From contig JAIWNI010000034.1 in the NCBI GenBank assembly GCA_025331435.1, positions 1 through 64,000 of the forward strand: DNA of 64,000 nt, read 5' to 3'. This DNA is from Choanephora cucurbitarum (taxonomy: Eukaryota > Mucoromycota > Mucoromycetes > Mucorales > Choanephoraceae). Positions 56,825 through 64,000 of this stretch are shown piece after piece; within the stretch, counting starts at the first letter, position 1; each line of letters opens with the position of its first letter. The position numbers and the translations under genes are program-made. The notes beneath the pieces were generated by a model that worked only from the letters and a program-made list of their open reading frames with translations, did no database searches and was not told the origin of the DNA.

Positions 56825-57367
56825 TTAATGCTCTAAGTCGCGTTGATTACGCTCATCTGCTACAGAACAAAGATCTAAGATATCCAGTTCAAGTAAATAT
56901 AAAAGAAAAGGCAAATAGTTGCAAGCTTCTTGCTCATTAGCAAAATCAGAATCGGTTACTTTTAAGAATTGCACTCTGGAATATCACTCAACGCAGACAT
57001 AATAAGACATACGAGAAGGTACAGAAAATACTTTCTCAAGAGCTTCTCTTGAGGCGACATTGTTATCTGCTGCAGACGCGCTACAAAGGTCAAATTGCTT
57101 GAGATTTAGGCTTTGGTCCCAAACTACTTCTCACAAGTGCGTCAAATACACTTGTAAATGGCTTTAGTTCTCTCTTTCCATCCAAACACCCGCAATAAGA
57201 ACCGTTGCTGACATCCTTTGGACCAAGCTGGTTAATCAACATTGGCAAGCAATGTTGAAATTCTGTCTATAAAGAAATAGGATATTCGCTTGTCTAATCA
57301 TTCCAAGCCTAGTTTCCATAGAATAATCAGCATCCAAAAGAAAACTAATGGGGTTTTTGAGCACATC
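56825..57367 (-). pseudogene. Decayed protein-coding gene, family unknown
   Basis: Three consecutive minus-strand blocks read like protein but lie in different frames. Block A (from 57367) begins DVLKNPISFLLDADYSMETR. Block B (57266-57090), after an acceptor-like tatag, has LINQLGPKDVSNGSYCGCLD and LKPFTSVFDALVRSSLG. Block C (57082-56825) has ASREALEKVFSVPSRMSYYV, then an in-frame TGA (56984-56986), then LLYLLELDILDLCSVADERN. The composition is protein-like, and the stop codon and shifts between blocks indicate decay. I do not recognise the family. Confidence 0.35.
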
Positions 57368-58036
57368 GCTATGCTAACATTTGGTTCTTTTTAAATCCTT
57401 CTTCCCCCCAAAAAAAGAAGAAAAAGAAGCAAGACATGCTCTGTTCTGATTTGTTGTCTACTGTGGGACAAAATCTCTTTTGTTTTGGTTACTGGATCTT
57501 CAGTGATGCGAAAGCGCATTTGGAGATAATTGCAGCAGGTTCCCTTTTTTTATTTAGTTTAGTGATGTAAGCACCTCTGTTGTTTAAAAAGTTAGTTACT
57601 CATGAGAAGAAAACAAGTGTTTGAAAGGTTTTTTATCTTGCCTCTGTTAGACATACAAACTGTTTAGTTGAATGAACTAACTTTCTAGCCAATCAATTGA
57701 ATGCTAAACAATTATCATGCAAAACAATTATCATGCACTCTATTTAGCAAGCCTATTTTTTTTTCCCAAACAAAAGAATAACCTTTTCTCTTATTTGGTA
57801 TGAGTAAAAAAAAAAGGCTCCTTTTGGTCTTTTTTTTTTCCACGTGTAAAATAATGTCATGGGAGTTGTTGTTTAAGAGTTAATGACAGATTATCAATAT
57901 GAATTGTGTAATGATGAAATTTTTCTTTATTGGATTTACATGTATAAGAAAGAGGTTCTGTACGAAGGCCTATTATCTTTTTTTTTTTTATTTGGAATAG
58001 AGAGAGAGAGCAAATAAAAGAGAAGAGTGAATGAAT
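57368..58036. other. Intergenic, homopolymer-rich
   Basis: Contains several A and T runs and a short gagagagag stretch near 58000. No gene or RNA seen. Confidence 0.5.
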
Positions 58037-58705
58037 TTAGTGTTTTCCATGACCAGGTGAGATCTTATCAGCTAATTTCTCGAGCATGCCTTCAACCTTT
58101 CCTCCTATACCTTGCTGGTGTTGTGCTCCAGCTTGTGGATGATCACCGACATTCTGCTGATGATGATATGGTTGATCCAGATTGCCACCAGTGCTCATAG
58201 GTTGGTCTGTAGAGCCAAACTGGGGTTGATCAGAAGAGCCATAAGCACCAGTCGTATCATTGCTTCCATAGGTAATACTGTTATCAGTAGTTCCATAAGA
58301 GGAGTTCTGAAGACCAGATGTATCAGTCACCCTTCCTTCTCCTCCGTATCCAGTAGTAGCATGAGTTTGTCTATAGCCAGCATTGCCTCCGAGATCCGTG
58401 TTGTCTCCATAACTAGTTTGAGTCATATCAGCATTTCCATATGAGCTAATGTTGGAGTCAAGGTTGTCATTGTTATAAGCAGCGTCTGTGCGACCTTGGG
58501 TGTTATCATTGCCACCATAGAAGTCTGTGTCAGTACCTTGTGTAGCGCCATAAGTTTGGCTCTGTTGTCGAGCATCGCTATTGAAACCACTGACATCTTC
58601 ATAGCCTGAGTTGTCTTGTAAAGATGGTTGATCAACAAATTGTTGGTCATCATTGAAGTTGCCACCTGTGCGACTGTGAGTGTTATAACCAATGTTATCA
58701 GACAT
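58037..58705 (-). CDS. Dehydrin-like, intrinsically disordered Gly/Asn/Gln-rich protein
   Basis: Single exon of 222 residues, starting MSDNIGYNTHSRTGGNFNDD. There is no signal peptide, membrane helix or folded domain. The body is Gly, Asn, Ser, Thr, Gln, Asp and Tyr, with loose repeats of the kind SSYG(N/T), YGSNDTTGAYGSSDQ and GSTDQP. Only the last 25 residues look structured: GGKVEGMLEKLADKISPGHG, a Lys-rich amphipathic helix resembling the K-segment at the end of dehydrins and LEA-type hydrophilins. This suggests a desiccation or stress-protective protein that binds membranes through its tail (inference). A prion-like or adhesive role is the alternative. Codons are strongly biased towards a few forms, as in highly expressed genes. 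It is divergent from the homeobox gene. Confidence 0.7.
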   Translation of the reverse strand: MSDNIGYNTHSRTGGNFNDDQQFVDQPSLQDNSGYEDVSGFNSDARQQSQTYGATQGTDTDFYGGNDNTQGRTDAAYNNDNLDSNISSYGNADMTQTSYGDNTDLGGNAGYRQTHATTGYGGEGRVTDTSGLQNSSYGTTDNSITYGSNDTTGAYGSSDQPQFGSTDQPMSTGGNLDQPYHHQQNVGDHPQAGAQHQQGIGGKVEGMLEKLADKISPGHGKH

Positions 58706-59416
58706 GATAATTAATTAAAGAAAGATAGAAGAAAAAGAGTGAGATAAATTACGTTTATATACTTTGAATGATTTATGCAGATTTGAAACATTGTTTTTTT
58801 TTGACTCCTGACTAAGGAAGACAAAACCGAAGCATGGGTTTTTGTACTATAGCATGCTGAATTGAAAATAGCATGTTTATGATGCACATGCGTTGATATC
58901 AAATTCATTTTCTTTGTTAACAAGGTGTACAAGGTTTCTGAATTATTCCTTTTACAAACACAAAGAATAATGAAAAGTCACTGTCCGACATTGGCCTTAT
59001 AGAATAAATCTAAGAGTTTGGGGGGGGGGGGGTAATCGATTCTCTTTTTCATTGTTAAGAGAATTAAGTTAAAGAGGGGTTCATTGGCTGTCAAATGCAG
59101 ACTCTTTTTTCTGTTTGGTAGGACTCTAACTTTTGTATGATTTATTGTTTCTATCAAATTGGCATATAGCCAAATGCAGAAATGTAGGGTTTTTTTTTGA
59201 TAAAATAAAAGAAAAAATGTCAGATCTTTTTATATGGATGTAACCCCCCCCCCCCTTTTTCGAAATTCTCCCCTTCTTACTTTTAACTTTCTCCCCCCTT
59301 TTCTTCCTCTATACATTCCTCAATCCAATCAAATGACAAACCCTATAAAATAGCATAACCTGTGTTTATTTTTTTCCTTTTTCTTCTTTCTATTTTTTCT
59401 CCTATAGAAAATAAAC
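58706..59416. promoter_or_regulatory. Divergent promoter bounded by G13 and C12 tracts
   Basis: A run of 13 G at 59020-59032 faces a run of 12 C at 59244-59255. STRE-like AGGGG/CCCCT pentamers occur at 59075-59079, about 59252-59256 and 59270-59274, and again near 59295. Such sites bind Msn2/4-type zinc-finger stress regulators, which suits a dehydrin-like neighbour. The two tracts could pair or form G-quadruplex/i-motif DNA. A pyrimidine-rich leader precedes the homeobox ATG. Confidence 0.45.
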
Positions 59417-60368
59417 ATGAAAACGTCAAAAAAAGAAGGTTATATCAGAAACACAAATGCTAGCACCAGTCCACCAGAAACACCCGAATTCAATTTAAAC
59501 TTTTACAATCCTTTTGAAGTTAAACATCGTCGACGCACTTCCCGCAGTCAACTGAAAGCGCTTGAAAAAGCATTCACAACTAACCCTAAACCGAACGGGA
59601 AATTCAGGCAGGCATTGGCTGAAAATCTGTCCATGTCTCCTCGCAACATTCAGGTCTGGTTCCAAAACAGACGAGCAAAAGCAAAGCAACAATCACAGTC
59701 TCGTGATAAAAAGCAAGAACTTGCCATCAACCCACCTTCTCCAGTTCTCTTTTCTGCTGCCAACATGATTCATAGTCGGTCTCAGTCTTTATCTACAGAT
59801 AGTTCATGGCAGTCGGGCAATCCTACCCACATGATCCTATCAATTAGACCTGATGAACCATGGTACAATTCAGCTGAAGAAGCTTCCCCGAGCCTGTCAC
59901 CTTCACCATCATCTTCTTTGATTGATCAACACAATATGATACCCAACTCTCATGACGAATGGCCTGTGACAACAATGGCAGGTAACGTGGATCCTTTAAC
60001 GATCAACAACCTTGCTGATACATGGGCTTATCATAGTCTTCTATCTAAGGACAATACATGCTTGTTAGAGACTATAGCCTATCCAATGCAGACGATGGAC
60101 AACCAAAGACCACAAACCACCAGAACTATTGACGATTTGGTTTTTCATCAGCGCCATGTGAATGATTGGATTCAAACTATAGCTTCACCTACCTTTGAAC
60201 CCATGTTTAATCAATCAACGCCCTTTGAGCTAGATGAAGCCTGTCAACAGGTAAGCAACCTTTTGCCCTCTATTATAATTGACGTATGCTCTTCTGAACT
60301 ATATAGTTCTAATCAAACATAATGTGATAAAGTTATTGCAGGACTATGTGCCGTCTTTTGAAGCCTAA
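59417..60368 (+). CDS. Homeodomain transcription factor
   Basis: Exons 59417-60250 and 60342-60368 give 286 residues; the second exon adds only DYVPSFEA. The homeodomain lies at about residues 36-92. Its N-terminal arm is KHRRRTS, and helix 3 is NIQVWFQNRRAKAKQ with the invariant Trp, Phe, Asn and Arg. It has the standard 60-residue spacing (no three-residue TALE insertion), which puts it with the fungal Yox1/Phx1-type factors. The rest is low complexity with Ser/Pro-rich segments (SPSLSPSPSSS), probably regulatory. It is a DNA-binding regulator in the nucleus; targets are unknown. If the last intron is kept, the protein ends with SSNQT at 60322 instead. Confidence 0.92.
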
Positions 60369-61458
60369 TTCAAAGTTTGTCTGGGATTTAATTGATTGGG
60401 ACCAAAAGAAAGAGAGAGAGAAAGAGAGAAAGGGTTGGATAAATTGTGGCCCTCTTTTGCAACATATTGCTTATGCTTCCCACTTTTTTATGCTATTATA
60501 TGTCTCTATTTTACTTGCTTAAGATTTCTTATGTAAATATGCTATTGCAGTTAAGCACACCTGAATATGCTAAAGTGTCATCAATAAGATATTTTTCCTT
60601 TAACACTCTTCTCTGCCCCCCCTTTCTCTCCTATCATCTTGATTTTAATACTAGGAGAGCTCACTGCTTGTTTTTTCGTTATAATAGGAATTATTGTTAG
60701 TACACTTTTTTAAGAAAATATCTCTATCTTTTGTAAATAAAGAAAGAGAAGGGAAGTCCATGAAACTCAAGATTAGACATTTTTTGTTATTGCCAAGTAA
60801 GAACAGAGTTCAGATAAGGTTCTCAGTTGTTCTAATTGTTTCAAATCTAACCACTCATAAAGGATGCTATACCTTTCTTTTTGTGCTAACCACTAGAGAT
60901 ATAGAGTTTCTTGTGGAGAAAGAGTGTTTGCGTTTTAAATTAGAGTAAATTTAAATGTTAGGTACAAACAAACCTATAACCAGAAGGAATGACAGAAAAA
61001 CTGGGTTAACGTTTGGATACTATTGCAATCAAACTAGCAAGCTTATAATAGTAAGTAATCTTCCTTATATGATCCTTTCAAACTACAGTCACTTGGTATT
61101 TCTCCCCCCCTTCTTCTATTCAAACCAGTGTCATATTGAAACTGAAGGCGACTATGCTTATGACATAAAGACATATATAAATGACAAATAAAGCAATAAC
61201 CCCCCTTTTTTTAGGACGTGCGCACAGACCATACATTTTATGCCGATATTGAATTTTAATTTTTATATACACAATAAGCAAAGATTACACTTGAAAGAGC
61301 AGAAGACAAGATGTATGTATATGTACACAGGTAAAGAAAAGTCTAATGATATCGACAATTTTATTGTATTGTTAACAAAAAAAAGAATAACAGAAAACTT
61401 TGATTCTGCATTCTTAATTTTTTTTTCTTGAGCACTTATTGTACAGAGAAGTTGTGAA
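60369..61458. other. Intergenic region between convergent genes
   Basis: AT-rich, with an AG-repeat (about 60410-60433) and several C-runs (about 60616, 61104 and 61200). No gene or RNA recognised; it holds the 3' ends of the homeobox and eIF3a genes. Confidence 0.5.
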
Positions 61459-64000
61459 TTACCATTTTCTTTCAACATTATTGTTGGAGCCAAAGCCTCT
61501 GTTACGAGAGTTAGGAGGGGCACGGTCATCACGACGGTCATCGCGGCGTTCACCGTTACCGCTGCCAAAACGACGTTGTTCACCACCGTAACTACGATCA
61601 CCACTAAAACCACGATCACCACGATCACCACCAAAACCACGATCACCACGGTCACCACCAAAACCACGATCACCACGATCGCCACCATAGCCGCGGTTGA
61701 AACCACCGCTACGACCAAAGCTGCCAGAAGAGGATCCACCAGAACGACCAGCAGTTCTCCAAGAGTCAGATTCGTCAGCACGAGAGTTGGCAGCAGAAGC
61801 AGCAGCTTCGGGACGGTTACGCAAGTGAACGGGAACATAGGCACCTGTCTTGGCAGGAGGGGCAGCAGCAGCAGCCTTGCTAGCTTCAAGTTTTCTTTCG
61901 ATTTCAGCTTCACGTTCGGCTTGCTTTCTAGCAATTTCGTCCAACTTCTTTTGTCTTTCAGCATCTTCTTCTCTTTGCTTGGCCAAACGAGCTTCTTTTT
62001 CAGCCTTTTCACGTTCAGCTCTTTCAGCAGCTTCACGTTCTTCTTGTTGACGACGCAAACGGTCAGCTTCTTCTTGTTGACGGATCTTTTCTTGCTCTTC
62101 CTTCTTTTGACGCCACAAGGCAATTCTTTCTTGCTTCTCCTTTTCAATAGCAGCTTCAGCCTCAGCACGCAAGCTAGAGGTGTGTGCTTCATGTTCAGCT
62201 TCAAGTCTTTGTTTGTATGTCTTGTAGTCGCCAAAGATACGTGAGAAACGACTCTTGAGCTTCATGTTCTCCTCATGTTTAGCCTTAGAAGCAGAAAGTT
62301 CAGCCTTCTTAGAGGCTTCATAGAATGCCTTATCTGTCTTTTGTTGTTGTTCATAATCTTTCTCCAACAAGGGAATTTCTTCCTTTCTGAAGGCACGTTC
62401 AGTGTGATCGATACGCTTGCTAATTTGCTTGAGACGTTCGCTAAGTTCTTTTTGTTCTGTTTGAAGACGAGAGACCTTAAGATCCAAAAGAGTCTTTACG
62501 TCTGATTGTTCAATTTCTTCAGGCTTCAATTGAAGACCAGTCTTGCTGCTGATTTCTTCAGCAATACGCTTAGCTTGATCACGTTGAATCTCTTCTTGAA
62601 TGCGCTTCAAGCGTTCTTCTTCGCGACGCTTCATTTCTTCTTCGACACGCTTCTTTTCTGCTTCAGCCTTCTTGGCAGCAATAGCAGCCTTTTCTTGAGC
62701 AGCTAACTTTTCCTTGCGAGCAATTTCAGTTTCGACGATTTCCTTACGGCGTTCGATGATCACCTTGCGAGCGAGGGCTTGCTTGTGCTCTTCTTCAGCA
62801 CCTGTTAAAGCACGTTGAACAGCATCTTGCTTGGCTTGTTGAGCCTTTTCTTTGATAGAAGGATCAATCATTTGAACAACAGCATGCAAGCTGACACCAA
62901 GACGAGAGAGTTGTGTACGCATCAAATCAGCAGGAGAAGATTGCAATTGAATACCTTCTGTGACAGTGTCCTTAGGAGGAGCAAATAAGTCAGTTTCGAA
63001 GATCAAACTTTGAGAGGCATGGTCAATACGAATGTTCAATTCACCACGCTTGCAACCGTTCATAATGAACTTCTCAATGGTGGCAGCATCGTAGTTGAAT
63101 GGGCTGGGGAAAGAGGCCAAGTTCAAGACAAAGTCTAACTTGACAGTGGTGTAAACTTGAGAGAGTTGTTGCAACAAACGAGTCAAAATGACTTGGTGAA
63201 GAGGACGAACGTATCTAGCAAGGTCCTTATCTTCGGACAACTTGGCCATGATAGGGTTGATCTTCTTGCAGATGGACAAGGGGTGGAATTGAACTTCGAG
63301 AATGTTGTAAAGGTCGCGGATTTCAGGACGAACACGGGAGAGGATGTTCTTGTTCAAAGCTTCCTTTAACAAGCCAGTACGGGTAGGATGACTGGTCAAA
63401 CCCATCAACATAGAAAGACGGTTCAACTTTTGAACACGATATTCGTCAGCTTCAACATAACCAGGACGAGTCTTGGTGGTGGTGATAATAGGAATAGCAA
63501 GAGCAGACAACAAGACAATAGAAGCCATTTGAGAATGTTCAGCTTCAGTCATGTTCTTGTTGATGTTACGTTCAATGGTGGCGAATCTGTTCCAAGCAGC
63601 AGAATGGAAAAGATAATCATCAGAGACCATGAAGATCTTGGTGAGCTTTTCGTAATAGTTAGCCATCATGACGGGCTTAGGAGGGCGCTTAGAGGTGGTC
63701 AACAAAGTGTGAATGTCTTCGACTGACTTGAAGGCTTCTTGCCATAATTCAAGGTCGACAGCAGCATTCAATTGAGCGAAACGAGATTCTAAATATTGTT
63801 GAAGTGTTTCGGGATCGTTCAAGTTGACAGCATGAGGTTGGTGAGAGTATTTGGCGACGTTGACAAAGTGATTACGAAGAATTTCACAGAGACGACGGAA
63901 TTCGGTCTTACGATCATATGTCAAACAGAATTGGAAGGCCTTGAGGGTGACGGCTTGGTAGAGAGTTTCTAAACGAGAGTTGTTACGCATGATGTCAAGG
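61459..64000 (-). CDS. TIF32: Translation initiation factor eIF3 subunit a (5' end beyond the window)
   Basis: The frame runs from the right edge to TAA at 61459-61461, giving 846 visible residues without an intron. AFQFCLTYDRKTEFRRLCEI is the hallmark eIF3a segment and FATIERNIN follows. The PCI domain is at roughly visible residues 250-350 (ending AATIEKFI and LNIRIDHASQSLIFE). A long Glu/Lys/Arg-rich helical spectrin-like region follows. The C-terminus is an RGG-like tail of GDRGDRGFG repeats (61580-61690) ending ERKW. eIF3a is the scaffold of eIF3 and bridges the 40S subunit and mRNA. The visible ATG at 63988-63990 is internal, since the homology continues past it to the right edge. The RGG-like tail may bind RNA. 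Confidence 0.95.
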   Translation of the reverse strand, partial: LDIMRNNSRLETLYQAVTLKAFQFCLTYDRKTEFRRLCEILRNHFVNVAKYSHQPHAVNLNDPETLQQYLESRFAQLNAAVDLELWQEAFKSVEDIHTLLTTSKRPPKPVMMANYYEKLTKIFMVSDDYLFHSAAWNRFATIERNINKNMTEAEHSQMASIVLLSALAIPIITTTKTRPGYVEADEYRVQKLNRLSMLMGLTSHPTRTGLLKEALNKNILSRVRPEIRDLYNILEVQFHPLSICKKINPIMAKLSEDKDLARYVRPLHQVILTRLLQQLSQVYTTVKLDFVLNLASFPSPFNYDAATIEKFIMNGCKRGELNIRIDHASQSLIFETDLFAPPKDTVTEGIQLQSSPADLMRTQLSRLGVSLHAVVQMIDPSIKEKAQQAKQDAVQRALTGAEEEHKQALARKVIIERRKEIVETEIARKEKLAAQEKAAIAAKKAEAEKKRVEEEMKRREEERLKRIQEEIQRDQAKRIAEEISSKTGLQLKPEEIEQSDVKTLLDLKVSRLQTEQKELSERLKQISKRIDHTERAFRKEEIPLLEKDYEQQQKTDKAFYEASKKAELSASKAKHEENMKLKSRFSRIFGDYKTYKQRLEAEHEAHTSSLRAEAEAAIEKEKQERIALWRQKKEEQEKIRQQEEADRLRRQQEEREAAERAEREKAEKEARLAKQREEDAERQKKLDEIARKQAEREAEIERKLEASKAAAAAPPAKTGAYVPVHLRNRPEAAASAANSRADESDSWRTAGRSGGSSSGSFGRSGGFNRGYGGDRGDRGFGGDRGDRGFGGDRGDRGFSGDRSYGGEQRRFGSGNGERRDDRRDDRAPPNSRNRGFGSNNNVERKW

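Noticed and set aside
61263..62244. Long open frames on both strands over the eIF3a C-terminus (minus 61263-62234 and plus 61576-62244)
   Set aside because: They are shadows of the repetitive Glu/Lys/Arg and GDRG-coding sequence of eIF3a; their composition is low complexity (runs of V/L or T).

Overview
The window comes from a eukaryotic nuclear genome, most probably an early-diverging fungus of the Mucorales type. It is AT-rich and dense in genes. The genes carry many short introns (mostly 50-80 nt) with GTAAGT-like donors and no long-range splicing. Several proteins are fungal in character: Ubp6, Rmd5, Tom1/HUWE1, Cas1p-type O-acetyltransferase, eIF3a and a short homeodomain factor. All gene models below were spliced by hand from the sequence, using frame, splice signals and conserved motifs; none has transcript support here.

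Layout. 1-7 kb is an accessory, gene-poor stretch. It holds the possible N-terminus of a DNA transposase on the left edge, a decayed Ty3/gypsy integrase, and two small cysteine-containing secreted proteins that may be paralogs. 7-20 kb holds a secreted polysaccharide lyase-like protein, complex I subunit NDUFA13/GRIM-19, an 18-exon UBA-UBX-LRR protein, a CASD1/Cas1p-like sugar O-acetyltransferase and a histidine acid phosphatase. 20-28 kb is a mobile-element block. It contains a small hairpin element, a solo LTR with a perfect 5-bp target duplication (ACGGT), and a complete Ty3/gypsy retrotransposon with identical 508-bp LTRs, whose 3' LTR ends 10 bp before a tRNA-Asn(GUU) gene. 28-33 kb is sparse, with one gene of a nuclease/transposase-like family. 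33-39 kb holds a kelch-ectodomain membrane protein, an NMN adenylyltransferase-like enzyme, an ELO fatty-acid elongase and an Hsp20.

40-56 kb is a ubiquitin-proteasome neighbourhood: the giant HECT ligase Tom1/HUWE1 (3,584 aa, 9 exons), divergent from the GID-complex RING ligase Rmd5. Rmd5 runs tail to tail, with 16 bp between stop codons, into the proteasome deubiquitinase Ubp6/USP14. 56-61 kb has a decayed gene, a dehydrin-like disordered protein and a homeobox gene transcribed divergently across a promoter bounded by G13 and C12 tracts. The window ends in the gene for eIF3a, cut by the right edge.

The most notable points are four. (1) The retrotransposon appears to target a Pol III gene, and its pol ORF continues through the polypurine tract to encode a 74-residue, very basic tail in the U3 of its own LTR. 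(2) The UBA-UBX-LRR fusion has LRR exons all bounded by phase-1 introns at the same place in the repeat. (3) Three ubiquitin genes are clustered, with a shared GC-rich promoter octamer. (4) Two GC-AG introns are supported by frame.
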